A stretch of 64,000 nt of DNA from Marinobacter sp. Arc7-DN-1 (GCF_003441595.1 NZ_CP031848.1:744001-808000), one strand, 5' to 3'. Shown: positions 37,186 to 48,310, counted from the first letter of the stretch. Program-made: numbers and translations. The notes: generated by a model from the letters alone, not told the origin.

Positions 37186-38419
37186 AGCGAAGCGCCTCCG
37201 CGGGATCCACTCTCGAAGCCCGCCAGGCCGGGTAGATGGTTGCCAGAAGACTCATGGCAAGGCCGGCGCCGCTGATTATTAAGACATCCTGCCATTGCAG
37301 CTGCGAAGGCAGGTAGCTGATGAAATAGACGTCGGCACTGAGAAACTGGTGCCCCAACGCGCCTTCAAGCCAGGAAATGAAGGTACTGATATTGAGCGCG
37401 CCAAACACACCCAGCGAGGTGCCTATGACCGTGCCAAAGATACCGATCACCGCACCCTGAACAATGAAAATCCGCATAATCCGGCCCGGAGTCGCCCCCA
37501 TAGTCCTGAGAATGGCTATGTCACCGGTTTTGTCGGTGACGACCATCACCAGCGTGGACACGATATTGAACGCCGCCACGGCGACAATAAACATAAGCAG
37601 CAGACCGATCATGGTTTTCTCCATGCGGATGGCCTGGAACAGATTGCCATGGGTGCGGGTCCAGTCGGACACGTAATAACGCCCGCCAAGCTGCTTCGCA
37701 GCCTCTTCCGCTACCCGGGGAGCTGCAAACAGGTCATCCACCAGCAGGCGAATGCCTTCCGCCTTGCCTCCGGTGCGCATGAGTTTCGAGGCATCGTCCA
37801 TGTGGATCAGGGTGTAATTGCCATCCAGCTCCGCCCCGACGCTGAACACGCCCTTTACCGTAAATCGCTTGAGCCGCGGCAGTACGCCCGCAGGCGTTAC
37901 GGATGCCTCTGGCAGCACCACCGTGACCTTGTCACCTACCTGGAGGCGCAGACTGGCTGCCATCAGCCGACCGATGATAATGCCGAATTCACCGGACACC
38001 AGGTCATCAAGCCTGCCTTCGATCATGTGATTTTCAATGATGGAGACGGTGCGCTCCTCTTCCGGCAGGATACCATTGAGCACCACGCCGCGGACATTCC
38101 CACCGCCAGTGACCATGCCCTGTCCCTGAATAAAGGGAGCAGCTGCCAGCACGCGGGGATGCTTCTCAACCCGGGCATCCACGGATTTCCAGTCGTCCAG
38201 GGGGCCTGTGCCCTGAATCGTGGCGTGGGGCACCATACCGAGAATTCTCTGCTTAAGCTCCCGGTCGAATCCGTTCATCACGGAAAGAACAATAATCAGG
38301 ACCGCAACACCCAGCATCAACCCGATCATCGACGTCAGGGAGATAAAGGAAATGAAGTGATTCCGGCGCTTGGCCGCCGTGTATCGCAAGCCTATATAAA
38401 ACGATAAGGGTCTGAACAT
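37178..38419 (-). CDS. lolC: Lipoprotein-releasing ABC transporter permease (LolC/LolE family)
   Basis: Membrane subunit of the Lol extractor. ATG 38419 (MFRPLSFYIGLRYTAAKRRN) gives 413 residues, the family length; the longer frame upstream has no support. There are four spans with the FtsX-type pattern: N-terminal SMIGLMLGVAVLIIVLSVMN, a large periplasmic loop, then three C-terminal helices (GLLLMFIVAVAAFNIVSTL). Only one permease gene adjoins lolD, so it may act as a LolF-like homodimer or pair with a distant lolE. Confidence 0.93.
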   Translation of the reverse strand: MFRPLSFYIGLRYTAAKRRNHFISFISLTSMIGLMLGVAVLIIVLSVMNGFDRELKQRILGMVPHATIQGTGPLDDWKSVDARVEKHPRVLAAAPFIQGQGMVTGGGNVRGVVLNGILPEEERTVSIIENHMIEGRLDDLVSGEFGIIIGRLMAASLRLQVGDKVTVVLPEASVTPAGVLPRLKRFTVKGVFSVGAELDGNYTLIHMDDASKLMRTGGKAEGIRLLVDDLFAAPRVAEEAAKQLGGRYYVSDWTRTHGNLFQAIRMEKTMIGLLLMFIVAVAAFNIVSTLVMVVTDKTGDIAILRTMGATPGRIMRIFIVQGAVIGIFGTVIGTSLGVFGALNISTFISWLEGALGHQFLSADVYFISYLPSQLQWQDVLIISGAGLAMSLLATIYPAWRASRVDPAEALRYE

Positions 38420-38541
38420 GGAGAGGAGCCTGTTGCTACCTTCAGGTCTGTCGTGGTCTGGTTTTCCCTGGCACCTTCCAGCACAGAGGGAAACTGCTAA
38501 ACTACTCTGTATCAATAAAATTTCAGTTTTCCGGAGCCGAG

Positions 38542-39129
38542 ATGCCGTCATCCAACATCCCCAGCGAACCGGCGGATTATTCACCCGAGCGCCGGGACTT
38601 TTTCCGCATTGAAGACCGAATCGGCCTGGAAATCCGCAAGCTTGCGCCCGACACACCCCTGGATGCAGATGCTTTCGACGGCGACCATCTTGAGAGCCTG
38701 AAAGCGGAGTTCAGGCGGCTGGACCAGGACGTGAAGTCCCAGCTTGCCAGCCTTGCCGAAAGAGACCGGCTACTTACCGGACTGATCAAATCCCTGAACG
38801 GCAAGCTGGATATGCTTGCGCGCATTATGGCCTTTGAGCAAAATCCGTTGCAACCGGAGGACTGGCAGGATGTGACCCTGAGCGAGGGCGGCCTGTCATT
38901 CTCAAGCAGTACGCCTGCCTGGCAACCGGGGGACCGGCTTGCCGTTCGCATGACACTTCCGCCAGAGCTTTTCCAGCCTCAGGCTATCGCCCGGGTACTG
39001 GAGGTACACCCCGACTCCTCAGGTGGGGCAAGGGTCCACACCGAGTTTGCCCGGATTGATGACGGCGACCGGCAGCAGATCGCGCGGCATGTGATGCGGT
39101 GGCAGATTCGCCAGCGCCAAAAAGAGTAG
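38542..39129 (+). CDS. PilZ-domain protein, c-di-GMP effector candidate
   Basis: A 195-residue soluble protein. It opens PERRDFFRIEDRIGLEIRKL, a YcgR-like RxxxR half-motif (about residues 16-22), continues with a long helical linker (about 45-95) and ends with a PilZ-like barrel (VTLSEGGLSFSSSTPAWQPG, with SEGGLSF in place of the D/NxSxxG motif). Such proteins bind cyclic di-GMP and often act in motility or adhesion; the partner is unknown. It is divergent from lolC/E and followed by a small exported protein. Confidence 0.82.
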   Translation: MPSSNIPSEPADYSPERRDFFRIEDRIGLEIRKLAPDTPLDADAFDGDHLESLKAEFRRLDQDVKSQLASLAERDRLLTGLIKSLNGKLDMLARIMAFEQNPLQPEDWQDVTLSEGGLSFSSSTPAWQPGDRLAVRMTLPPELFQPQAIARVLEVHPDSSGGARVHTEFARIDDGDRQQIARHVMRWQIRQRQKE

Positions 39130-39236
39130 ACTGAGGGAAACGGGTGACTTTTACTAATCTTTTTCGGATATTACGCTTTATCCATGTCCTCCGGAGCAAA
39201 CTTTCAGAGGACGTTAGCCTTCATGGAGATCGATCA

Positions 39237-39539
39237 ATGAAAAAAAACAGAATCCTGCTCGGCGTACTGGCTCTGTCTACCACCCTGACCCTTTTCCCGG
39301 CCGCATCTGCGGTTGCAGAGCAAATCCGCGTACCGGTGGGAACCCAGGCAGATCGCGACCAGGCAAACGTTCCTGGCACCGGAATGAGCCAGGCTTTGGT
39401 GCGGGCTTCCTGGGGCGCCCCCCTGGAAATTCAGGGTCCGGTTGGCCAACCTCCCATCAGCCAGTGGCACTACCCGACTTTTGTCGTTTATTTCGAAAAT
39501 GATCGGGTAATCCATACCGTTCTCAAGCACAATCGCTGA
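39237..39539 (+). CDS. Small exported protein of unknown function
   Basis: A 100-residue protein from ATG 39237 (GGAG upstream): a signal peptide (MKKNRILLGVLALSTTLTLF up to about AVAEQ), then a short domain with VPVGTQADRDQANVPGTGMS and SWGAPLEIQGPVGQPPISQW, ending YFENDRVIHTVLKHNR. The last half resembles the 'phosphodiesterase' group of tiny periplasmic proteins found in Pseudomonas and relatives, with a SmpA/OmlA-like fold. The role is not known. Confidence 0.7.
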   Translation: MKKNRILLGVLALSTTLTLFPAASAVAEQIRVPVGTQADRDQANVPGTGMSQALVRASWGAPLEIQGPVGQPPISQWHYPTFVVYFENDRVIHTVLKHNR

Positions 39540-39645
39540 ATAGCCGATAGCGGCCCTCAAAGGCCCGAATTTCCCCACTCATGTCCTGACGTTCAGCCGA
39601 CCTTTGGTTAGAATGGCGTCTTTTGTGATTTAAGGTGGCTGCGAA

Positions 39646-40695
39646 GTGACAACCAGACGCGTATTGCCCGCAGAGTGGGCTCCCCAGAGTGCCATAATGC
39701 TGACCTGGCCTCACCCCGGAACAGACTGGGCGGATATACTTGATGAGGTCGAGCCGGTATTCCTCGACATTGCCAGGGCCGTACTTCGCTACGAGAACCT
39801 CCTGATCAGCTGCGAGTACGTCGCCCGCCTGCAGGAACTTGACCGGGATCTGAACCGGTACGCTGAGGAAAACGACTTTCCGGGTCGGGTACGCATCGTT
39901 CCGGCACCGGCAAACGACACCTGGGCCAGGGATCATGGCCCGATTACCATCGCAACCGAAGACGGCCCGGCGCTGCTCGATTTCCGCTTTAATGCCTGGG
40001 GCGGGAAGTTCCCCTTCGAAAAAGACGACGCCCTCAACCAGCATCTGGCCAACGCCGGCGTATTTGGCGCCACTCCGATGCAGCAAGTCGATTTTGTACT
40101 GGAAGGCGGCTCCATCGAATCCGATGGCCAGGGCACCCTGCTGACCACCTCGGAGTGCCTGCTGACTCCTTCCCGAAATCCCTCCGTGGACCGGACCGCG
40201 ATTGAGCAGCTGCTGGCCGAGGTTCTGGGCGTCAACCGCATTCTCTGGCTTAACCACGGCTATCTTGAAGGCGACGACACCGACAGCCATATCGATACAC
40301 TGGCCAGATTCTGCGCCCCGGACCACATCTGTTATGTGGCTTGCCCGGATGTCGCCGACGAACACTACAGCGCCCTGGCTGCCATGGAGGAGGAATTGCA
40401 GGAATTCCGCCAGCCCGACGGCACGCCCTACAAGCTGACAGCTTTGCCCTGGCCGGAAGCAATCCACGATGAAGACGGACAACGCCTGCCTGCCACCTAT
40501 GCGAATTTCCTGATTATTAACGGTGCGGTTCTGCTTCCCGTCTATGGCGTTGCCCAGGACGACGAGGCGATTGCGGTCATGAAGGAGATCTTCCCTTGCC
40601 GGGACATTGTGCCGATTGATTGCCGGGCCCTGATTCATCAGCATGGCAGCCTTCACTGTGTCACCATGCAGATTCCGGCCGGAGTCGTTACCTGA
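39646..40695 (+). CDS. aguA: Agmatine deiminase
   Basis: Hydrolyses agmatine to N-carbamoylputrescine and ammonia. The 349-residue guanidino-group modifying enzyme has PANDTWARDHGPI, the LEGGSIESDGQGTLLT core, HGYLEGDDTDSHIDTLARF and the catalytic cysteine in HGSLHCVTMQIPA near the C-terminus. GTG start at 39646 preceded by AAGGTGG. Its stop overlaps the aguB start (TGATG), giving a two-step putrescine route in one operon. Confidence 0.96.
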   Translation: MTTRRVLPAEWAPQSAIMLTWPHPGTDWADILDEVEPVFLDIARAVLRYENLLISCEYVARLQELDRDLNRYAEENDFPGRVRIVPAPANDTWARDHGPITIATEDGPALLDFRFNAWGGKFPFEKDDALNQHLANAGVFGATPMQQVDFVLEGGSIESDGQGTLLTTSECLLTPSRNPSVDRTAIEQLLAEVLGVNRILWLNHGYLEGDDTDSHIDTLARFCAPDHICYVACPDVADEHYSALAAMEEELQEFRQPDGTPYKLTALPWPEAIHDEDGQRLPATYANFLIINGAVLLPVYGVAQDDEAIAVMKEIFPCRDIVPIDCRALIHQHGSLHCVTMQIPAGVVT

Positions 40696-41618
40696 TGAGC
40701 ATTAATTCAAGCAACAACCGGATCACCATCGCGGCCATTCAGCAGGCCTGCAGTCCGGACAAGGCCGCCAGCCTCGCCGCCACGGAAAAACTGGTACGGG
40801 AAGCCGCAGCAAACGGGGCCGATCTGATCATTCTGCAGGAGCTCCACGCCACGCTGTACTTCTGCCAGACCGAAGACACCTCGGTTTTTGAACTGGCGGA
40901 GTCCATACCCGGGCCCACCAGCCAGAGACTCTCTGATCTCGCCCTTGAGCTGGATATTGTCCTGGTAGGCTCCATCTTTGAGCGGCGAATGAACGGTGTT
41001 TACCACAACACCGCCGTGGTGTTTGAGAAAGACGGCTCCATGGCCGGGCTGTACCGTAAAATGCACATTCCGGATGATCCCGGCTTCTATGAAAAGTTCT
41101 ACTTCACCCCCGGTGACGCCCAATTTAACGATGGCCGCAGTGGTTTTACTCCCATAGATACCTCCGTGGGCAGGCTGGGCGTCCTGGTGTGCTGGGACCA
41201 ATGGTACCCGGAAGCGGCCCGGCTGATGGCCCTGGCCGGTGCCGAGATACTCATCTATCCGACTGCCATCGGCTGGGATGTCACCGACGAACCGGACGAA
41301 CAGGCCCGGCAGCTGGAAGCCTGGGTAACCGTGCAACGAGGCCATGCCGTCGCCAACAATCTGCCTGTGGTGGCGCCAAACCGCGTCGGCACCGAACCGG
41401 ATCCTTCCGGCCAGAGCGATGGCATCCGCTTCTGGGGTAACAGTTTCATTTGCGGACCCCAGGGCGAATTTCTTGCCCGGGCCGATGACAGTTCCGAATG
41501 CATCCTGGCCGTAACACTTGATCGCAACCGCAGTGAATCGGTTCGTCGCATCTGGCCGTATCTGAGAGACCGCAGGATTGACGCCTACGGAGATATTCTC
41601 AAACGCGTGAGGGACTGA
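40695..41618 (+). CDS. aguB: N-carbamoylputrescine amidase
   Basis: Hydrolyses N-carbamoylputrescine to putrescine, CO2 and ammonia. The 307-residue nitrilase-family enzyme has the Glu-Lys-Cys triad in ILQELHATLYF, LYRKMHIPDDPGFYEK and LGVLVCWDQWYPEAARLM. I chose ATG 40695, overlapping the aguA stop by one base. An isolated moxR-like gene starts 7 bp downstream. Confidence 0.96.
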   Translation: MSINSSNNRITIAAIQQACSPDKAASLAATEKLVREAAANGADLIILQELHATLYFCQTEDTSVFELAESIPGPTSQRLSDLALELDIVLVGSIFERRMNGVYHNTAVVFEKDGSMAGLYRKMHIPDDPGFYEKFYFTPGDAQFNDGRSGFTPIDTSVGRLGVLVCWDQWYPEAARLMALAGAEILIYPTAIGWDVTDEPDEQARQLEAWVTVQRGHAVANNLPVVAPNRVGTEPDPSGQSDGIRFWGNSFICGPQGEFLARADDSSECILAVTLDRNRSESVRRIWPYLRDRRIDAYGDILKRVRD

Positions 41619-41625
41619 GCCCGGA

Positions 41626-42537
41626 ATGAAAAAACTGGTCGATACCGTTGTCAGTGAACTGAACCAGATACTTCTCGGCAAGGATCAACAGGTTCGCCTC
41701 GCTCTCTGTGGGCTTCTGGCCCGGGGCCACCTGCTGATTGAAGACATTCCCGGCATGGGCAAAACCACCCTCTCCCATGCCCTGGCCAAAGTGATGGGGC
41801 TCAGCTACCAGCGCATCCAGTTTACCAACGACCTGCTGCCGGCCGATGTGCTTGGCTACTCCATGTATGACAAACAGGCCGGCAGCCTGGTTTTCCACCC
41901 GGGCCCGATCTTCGCCCAGGTAGTACTGGCCGATGAAATCAACCGGGCATCACCACGCACCCAGAGCGCCCTGCTTGAAGCCATGGAAGAACGCCAGGTG
42001 TCCATCGAGGGCGAAACCCGGCCATTGCCCCACCCGTTCTTCGTGATTGCGACCCAGAACCCGACCGAACAGGGTGGCACTTATCCCTTACCGGAATCAC
42101 AACTGGACCGGTTCCTGATGCGCCTGCGCCTGGGCTATCCTGATCCCAGAGCCGAGCGGGAACTGCTGGAGGGCGAAGACCGGCGTGTGCTGACCGAAAA
42201 GCTTGGCACCCTGCTCTCCCGGGAGGATCTGAAGACCCTTCAGGAAGCCGTAACCCGGATAACCGCCAGCCCGGCCCTGCTGGACTATATTCAACGCCTG
42301 CTGGAGCAAAGCCGCAGAATGCCGGGGCTGCTGTACGGGCTCTCGCCAAGAGCCGGACTCGGCCTGCTGCGGGCTGCCAGGGCATGGGCCCTGATGGAGG
42401 GCCGGCATCACGTACTGCCGGATGATATCCAGGCCGTCTTCCCGGCAGTAGCGGAACATCGCCTGGAACAGGGCGAATCCGGCAAAAGCACCGAACGTGT
42501 CAGACAACTGCTTGCCACCGTTTCAGTGCTTGAGTAA
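41626..42537 (+). CDS. MoxR-family AAA+ ATPase
   Basis: A 303-residue AAA+ chaperone-like ATPase with Walker A IEDIPGMGKTTLSHAL (about residues 36-51), Walker B VLADEINRASPRTQSALLEA, sensor FFVIATQNPTEQGGTYPLP, and a C-terminal lid. MoxR proteins usually act with DUF58 and VWA-domain partners encoded directly downstream. Here the next gene is trxB, after 141 bp, so the partner operon is split or lost. It is likely co-transcribed with aguAB. Confidence 0.93.
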   Translation: MKKLVDTVVSELNQILLGKDQQVRLALCGLLARGHLLIEDIPGMGKTTLSHALAKVMGLSYQRIQFTNDLLPADVLGYSMYDKQAGSLVFHPGPIFAQVVLADEINRASPRTQSALLEAMEERQVSIEGETRPLPHPFFVIATQNPTEQGGTYPLPESQLDRFLMRLRLGYPDPRAERELLEGEDRRVLTEKLGTLLSREDLKTLQEAVTRITASPALLDYIQRLLEQSRRMPGLLYGLSPRAGLGLLRAARAWALMEGRHHVLPDDIQAVFPAVAEHRLEQGESGKSTERVRQLLATVSVLE

Positions 42538-42633
42538 ATAGCAAGGTTTTATAAGCGGTATTACCCAAAACGAATGGCAGGCCGCTTCTTTCATGTTAGC
42601 CTTTCCACCTTTCCCCGAAGCGTCTGGCCCTGA

Positions 42634-43632
<999 letters not shown>

Positions 43633-43677
43633 TTGTGATTCAGTAACAAAAGGAACGCGAACTCAAAAGTTTGCGAA

Positions 43678-43782
43678 GGCCGGTGGGAGCCGCCTTCTGA
43701 AACTGTGCGGAGCCATGGATGGCGGAGCCAAGCGTACAGGGACGTATTTACAGCGTGTTTCAGAAGGCGGGTCCCACCGGCC
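43678..43782 (-). repeat. Variable-arm hairpin repeat, copy 2
   Basis: Arms 43678-43703 and 43757-43782 (26 bp each, one mismatch) enclose a 53-bp core (43704-43756). Read on the minus strand, the core begins ACGCTGTAAATACGTCC and ends CATGGCTCCGCACA, nearly the same as copy 1. The arms (GGCCGGTGGG at the outer end, TGAAAC at the inner end) do not match those of copy 1. It sits in the 194-bp trxB-aat gap, downstream of trxB, and could end its transcript. Confidence 0.9.
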
Positions 43783-43826
43783 GGTACTCTACAGGCCCGA
43801 AACACTGAAGTAATTGCCGGAGAAGG

Positions 43827-44540
43827 ATGACCTCACTACCTTGGCTAGACCCTGACCAACTCTGGTTCCCCCCAGCCAACGAAGCCCTGGACGACCCCGA
43901 CGGCCTCCTGGCACTCGGCGGCGACCTGTCCACAGACAGACTCATGCTCGCCTACCGGAACGGCATCTTCCCCTGGTACAGCGACGAACAACCCATACTC
44001 TGGTGGTCCCCCAACCCCCGATGCGTGCTGTTCCCTAACGACATCCACGTATCCCGAAGCCTCCGCCGCACCCTGAACCAGCAACGCTTTCAGGTCACCG
44101 CCGATCAGGCCTTCGGGCGAATTATCCGCCTGTGCGCCTCCACCCGGGCCGAAGGCACCTGGATCACAGAAGAAATGATCGCCAGCTACGCCGAACTGCA
44201 CCGAATGGGCACGGCACACTCTATTGAAGTCTGGAACCGCCGCGGTGACCTGGCTGGCGGGATGTACGGCCTGGCCATCGGCCGGTGTTTCTTCGGCGAA
44301 TCCATGTTCTCCCTGGAGACCAACGCCTCCAAAGTCCTGATGGTCCACCTTGCCCATCAGCTCCAGGCTTGGGGCTACCGGGTTATGGACTGCCAGGTGG
44401 AAAGCCGCCACCTACTGACCATGGGTGCCAAAACTATTCCCCGGGAAGAGTTTTTATCTATACTCAGGATGAGCATCGATCAGAAACCGGATCAAACCGA
44501 CTGGACCTTCCGCTGGCAATGGCCCGGGCCGGAGGCGTGA
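43827..44540 (+). CDS. aat: Leucyl/phenylalanyl-tRNA-protein transferase
   Basis: Adds Leu or Phe to proteins with N-terminal Lys/Arg, marking them for ClpS/ClpAP. The 237-residue protein has the FPP...ALDDPDGLLALGGDLS and YRNGIFPWYSDEQPILWWSP signatures and CFFGESMFSLETNASKVLM. It abuts bpt with no gap (TGA then ATG). Its pathway partners clpA and clpS are just beyond infA. Confidence 0.97.
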   Translation: MTSLPWLDPDQLWFPPANEALDDPDGLLALGGDLSTDRLMLAYRNGIFPWYSDEQPILWWSPNPRCVLFPNDIHVSRSLRRTLNQQRFQVTADQAFGRIIRLCASTRAEGTWITEEMIASYAELHRMGTAHSIEVWNRRGDLAGGMYGLAIGRCFFGESMFSLETNASKVLMVHLAHQLQAWGYRVMDCQVESRHLLTMGAKTIPREEFLSILRMSIDQKPDQTDWTFRWQWPGPEA

Positions 44541-45254
44541 ATGAGCAATCTCAGAACCCTGGTGTTCTTTGCAACCCCGCCACACGATTGCAGTTACCTG
44601 CCAGACCGGGAGGCAACCACCATGTTCGTGGATCCGCGGGCCCATATCGACAAAAAACTCTACAGCCAGCTCACCGCCCTAGGCTTTCGCCGCAGCGGAT
44701 CCCATTATTACCGCCCCCACTGCGAGCAGTGTAACGCTTGCATTCCCGTTCGCCTGAAGGTCGATGATTTCAAACCCGACCGTAGCCAGCGACGCGTACT
44801 GAAGAAAAACGAGGATCTGGAGTGCACCCTGGTGCCCGCCACCTTTTCCGAACGGTATTATCAACTTTACGCCACCTATATCGAGCAGCGGCACCAGGAC
44901 GGCGATATGTACCCGCCGTCCCGGGAGCAGTTCACCTCGTTTCTAGTGGAAGGTGCGACCGATTCGTGGTTTCTGGAGATCCGCAAGGACAATAATCTGG
45001 TGGGTCTGGCCGCCGTCGACTTGCTGGATGACGGCCTGTCTGCCATCTATACGGTTTTCGAACCTGAAATGGAGGATCGCAGCCTTGGTACTTTTGCCAT
45101 CCTGTGGCAAATTGACGAGGCCCGCCGCAAGGGCCTGCCGCATCTGTATCTCGGTTACTGGATCAAACAGTGCCGGAAAATGAACTACAAAACCCGGTTC
45201 CGCCCCATTGAGGCCCTCCGTGACGGGCACTGGCGAGAACTGAGTGCCGGCTGA
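44541..45254 (+). CDS. bpt: Aspartate/glutamate leucyltransferase
   Basis: Transfers Leu to N-terminal Asp/Glu, feeding the N-degron pathway. The 237-residue protein has the conserved CNAC (HCEQCNACIPVRL) near the start, RSQRRVLKKNEDLE, EQRHQDGDMYP and YLGYWIKQCRKMNYKTRF, hallmarks of Bpt/Ate. It is adjacent to aat and four genes from clpS, so both tagging enzymes and the protease are clustered. Confidence 0.95.
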   Translation: MSNLRTLVFFATPPHDCSYLPDREATTMFVDPRAHIDKKLYSQLTALGFRRSGSHYYRPHCEQCNACIPVRLKVDDFKPDRSQRRVLKKNEDLECTLVPATFSERYYQLYATYIEQRHQDGDMYPPSREQFTSFLVEGATDSWFLEIRKDNNLVGLAAVDLLDDGLSAIYTVFEPEMEDRSLGTFAILWQIDEARRKGLPHLYLGYWIKQCRKMNYKTRFRPIEALRDGHWRELSAG

Positions 45255-45334
45255 CTTTGCCAAACGCGGATAAATCAGGCAGAATTGCGCAATTTAAAAT
45301 CACGAGAAGCATATCCAAACGAGGTTTCTACTGA

Positions 45335-45553
45335 ATGGCGAAATCAGATGTCATTGAAATGGAAGGCGTTATTATCGACACCCTTCCAAACACCATGTTC
45401 CGCGTTGAGCTGAGCAACGGTCACGTTGTCACAGCTCACATCTCCGGCAAGATGCGCAAGAACTATATCCGCATCCTGACAGGTGACAAGGTCAAGGTTG
45501 AGCTGACTCCCTACGACCTGAGCAAGGGCCGCATTGTGTACCGCGCCCGTTAA
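45335..45553 (+). CDS. infA: Translation initiation factor IF-1
   Basis: A 72-residue OB-fold factor that binds the ribosomal A-site during initiation. The sequence [20 protein letters not shown], the [20 protein letters not shown] core and the [13 protein letters not shown] end are textbook. It is convergent with clpA, with two terminators between. Confidence 0.99.
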   Translation: MAKSDVIEMEGVIIDTLPNTMFRVELSNGHVVTAHISGKMRKNYIRILTGDKVKVELTPYDLSKGRIVYRAR

Positions 45554-45570
45554 GGCTCACGTGACATCTG

Positions 45571-45597
45571 AAAAGCCCCTTCGGGGGCTTTTTTTTG
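45571..45597 (+). terminator. infA intrinsic terminator
   Basis: AAGCCCC-TTCG-GGGGCTT followed by a run of 8-9 T residues, 20 bp after the infA stop: a canonical rho-independent terminator. Confidence 0.93.
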
Positions 45598-45605
45598 TCA
45601 GGTCA

Positions 45606-45645
45606 TAAAAAACCGCTGTCCGGGCAACCGGACAGCGGCTTTTCT
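45606..45645 (-). terminator. clpA intrinsic terminator (possibly bidirectional)
   Basis: An 11-bp stem (CCGCTGTCCGG 45613-45623 with CCGGACAGCGG 45628-45638, GCAA loop) has A-runs on its left, which are T-runs for the minus strand, and a shorter T-run on its right. It follows clpA at the convergent junction. Confidence 0.88.
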
Positions 45646-45658
45646 TTACGTCAGCACC

Positions 45659-47929
45659 TCAGACGGCTTCCGCCGGTTCGTCCTCGTACTCAAACACCAG
45701 CTCATCGTCACGGAGATGGATGTACACATCTCCACCCTTCTTTGACAGGCGTCCGAACAGGATCTGCTCAGCCAGCGGCCGCTTGATCTTGTCCTGAATC
45801 AGACGGGACATCGGACGGGCACCCATGGTGACGTCGTAGCCTTTGTCTGCCAGCCAGGATTTCGCAGCATCATCCACATGCAACACAACATGCTTCTCGT
45901 CCAGCTGCGCCTGCAGTTCGGTCAGGAACTTGTCCACCACATGGGTGATGGTGTCCTTCTGAAGGTCGCCGAACTGGATGATACCGTCCAGACGGTTGCG
46001 GAACTCCGGCGTGAAGGTCTTGCTGATAATCTCCATGCCATCGGTGCTGTGGTCCTGTTCGCTGAAGCCAATCGAACGACGGGCCATGCTTTCTGCGCCG
46101 GCATTGGTTGTCATAACCAGGATCACGTGGCGGAAGTCCGCCTTGCGGCCGTTGTTATCAGTCAGCGTACCGTGGTCCATGACCTGCAGAAGCAGGTTGA
46201 AGACTTCCGGATGGGCCTTTTCGATTTCATCCAGCAACAACACACAATGGGGGTGCTTGGTGACAGACTCCGTCAGCAGGCCTCCCTGGTCGTATCCAAC
46301 ATAGCCCGGCGGCGCACCGATGAGTCTTGAGACAGTGTGGCGCTCCATGTACTCGGACATGTCGAAGCGCACCAGTTCGATTCCCAGAACCTTGGCCAGT
46401 TGTTTGGTGACCTCGGTTTTACCGACACCTGTCGGCCCCGCGAACAGAAACGCACCTTCCGGCTTCTCAGGCGCCTTCAGGCCGGCACGGGCCAGCTTGA
46501 TGGAAGTAGCGAGGGACTCGATGGCCGGATCCTGACCAAACACCACCATCTTGAGGTCCCGCTCGATATTGCGAAGCAGGTCCTTATCGCTGGTGGAGAC
46601 ATTCTTCGGCGGAATGCGGGCAATGTTCGCTACCACATCCTCGATATCAGTTACGTCGATGGTCTTCTTGCGCTTGCCTTCCGGCTGCAACCGCTGCCGG
46701 GCGCCCGCCTCATCAATCACATCAATAGCCTTGTCCGGCAGATGACGATCGGTGATGTACCGGTCTGCCAACTCCGCGGCAACCTGCAAGGCCTTGTCCG
46801 TGTACTTGAGATCGTGGTGCTTCTCGAAGTTCGGCTTCAGCCCCTTGAGGATCTGGTAGGTATCCTCAACGCTGGGCTCGTTGACATCGATTTTCTGGAA
46901 GCGGCGGGCCAGCGCGCTGTCCTTCTCGAAGATGCCACGAAATTCCTGGAACGTGGTGGAGCCGATGCAACGGATCTCCCCGGAACTCAGCATCGGCTTC
47001 AACAGGTTGGAAGCGTCCATAACGCCACCGGATGCAGAACCTGCACCGATAATCGTGTGGATCTCGTCGATAAACAGAATCGCGTGGCTCTCTTTCTTGA
47101 GTTCCGCCAGCAGCCCTTTCAGGCGCTTCTCGAAATCACCGCGATACTTGGTACCCGCCAGCAAGGCACCGAGATCCAGCGAGTAGACCACGGCATCGGA
47201 AATGATGTCGGGTACCTGACCATCCACGATTCGCTTGGCAAGCCCTTCAGCGATGGCGGTCTTGCCTACGCCGGCCTCACCGACCAGCAGCGGGTTGTTC
47301 TTGCGACGGCGCACCAGAATCTGTACCACCCGCTCAACCTCGTGCTCGCGCCCGATGAGTGGATCAATCCGGCCCTGGCGGGCCTGCTCATTGAGATTGG
47401 TTGCGTAACTTTCCAGTGGCTTGGAATGGCCACCCTCCTCTCCGGCTTCATCATGGGAAGCCTGATCATGACTTTCCTGATCTTCGGCGCCCTGAACCCG
47501 GGAGATTCCATGAGAGACGAAATTGACCACATCAATGCGGGCAATGCTCTGTTTCTTGAGCACATAAACTGCCTGGCTTTCCTGCTCGCTGAAGATAGCG
47601 ACCAGTACATTGGCCCCGGTTACCTCTTTCTTGCCCGAGGACTGCACATGGAACACCGCCCGTTGCAGCACTCGCTGGAAACCCAGCGTGGGCTGGGTCT
47701 CCCGCTCACCGTCGCTGCTCGGGATCAATGGTGTTGTTGAGTCAACAAACTCGACCAGTTCCTCCTGAAGTCGCTTGAGGTCTGCACCACAGGCCTTCAG
47801 AACGCCCACCGCCGATTCGTTGTCGAGCAGGGCCAGCAACAAATGCTCCACAGTCATGAACTCATGACGCTTATCGCGGGCATTCTTGAAGGCCGTGTTC
47901 AGCGTAATTTCCAGATCTTTGCTCAGCAT
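45659..47929 (-). CDS. clpA: ATP-dependent Clp protease ATP-binding subunit ClpA
   Basis: Hexameric unfoldase feeding ClpP. The 756-residue protein has the Clp N-domain ([20 protein letters not shown]), AAA domain 1 (Walker [15 protein letters not shown]; Walker [16 protein letters not shown]) and AAA domain 2 ([30 protein letters not shown]). ATG 47929 fits the family and has GGGGTGG upstream. It lies 18 bp after clpS, its adaptor. Confidence 0.97.
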   Translation of the reverse strand: MLSKDLEITLNTAFKNARDKRHEFMTVEHLLLALLDNESAVGVLKACGADLKRLQEELVEFVDSTTPLIPSSDGERETQPTLGFQRVLQRAVFHVQSSGKKEVTGANVLVAIFSEQESQAVYVLKKQSIARIDVVNFVSHGISRVQGAEDQESHDQASHDEAGEEGGHSKPLESYATNLNEQARQGRIDPLIGREHEVERVVQILVRRRKNNPLLVGEAGVGKTAIAEGLAKRIVDGQVPDIISDAVVYSLDLGALLAGTKYRGDFEKRLKGLLAELKKESHAILFIDEIHTIIGAGSASGGVMDASNLLKPMLSSGEIRCIGSTTFQEFRGIFEKDSALARRFQKIDVNEPSVEDTYQILKGLKPNFEKHHDLKYTDKALQVAAELADRYITDRHLPDKAIDVIDEAGARQRLQPEGKRKKTIDVTDIEDVVANIARIPPKNVSTSDKDLLRNIERDLKMVVFGQDPAIESLATSIKLARAGLKAPEKPEGAFLFAGPTGVGKTEVTKQLAKVLGIELVRFDMSEYMERHTVSRLIGAPPGYVGYDQGGLLTESVTKHPHCVLLLDEIEKAHPEVFNLLLQVMDHGTLTDNNGRKADFRHVILVMTTNAGAESMARRSIGFSEQDHSTDGMEIISKTFTPEFRNRLDGIIQFGDLQKDTITHVVDKFLTELQAQLDEKHVVLHVDDAAKSWLADKGYDVTMGARPMSRLIQDKIKRPLAEQILFGRLSKKGGDVYIHLRDDELVFEYEDEPAEAV

Positions 47930-47947
47930 GGGCCACCCCAACGTCTT

Positions 47948-48310
47948 TCAGTCCGCACGTTCAATCTCGCAAAGGAGCGGATGTTCGCATTCCGAGGAAT
48001 ACTGGTTCACCTGTGCCGCCTTTGTTTCCGCGATGTCCCGGGTAAATACCCCGCATACAGCTTTTCCCTGCGTATGGACGAGCAGCATCACCTGCGTCGC
48101 CTTTTCCTCGTTCATTCCGAAGAACGTCATCAGCACATCCACCACGAAATCCATGGGTGTGTAATCGTCGTTCAGGAGCACTACCCTGTATCGCGCCGGG
48201 CGCTTGAGAGCAGGCTTTTCGGGAGCAACACTGAGGCCATCCTGCCGCCCCGGCTGTTCGTCCTCCCCCTGATTTAATACTAGTAGAGAATTTTCGATAG
48301 TCCGCATCAT
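47948..48310 (-). CDS. clpS: ClpAP adaptor ClpS
   Basis: Recognises N-degron residues (Leu, Phe, Trp, Tyr) and hands substrates to ClpAP. The 120-residue protein has [20 protein letters not shown] with the substrate-pocket Asn-Asp and Met, then [15 protein letters not shown]. Its N-terminus is about 35 residues of flexible, charged sequence. Upstream of clpA in one operon, divergent from cspD. Confidence 0.97.
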   Translation of the reverse strand: MMRTIENSLLVLNQGEDEQPGRQDGLSVAPEKPALKRPARYRVVLLNDDYTPMDFVVDVLMTFFGMNEEKATQVMLLVHTQGKAVCGVFTRDIAETKAAQVNQYSSECEHPLLCEIERAD

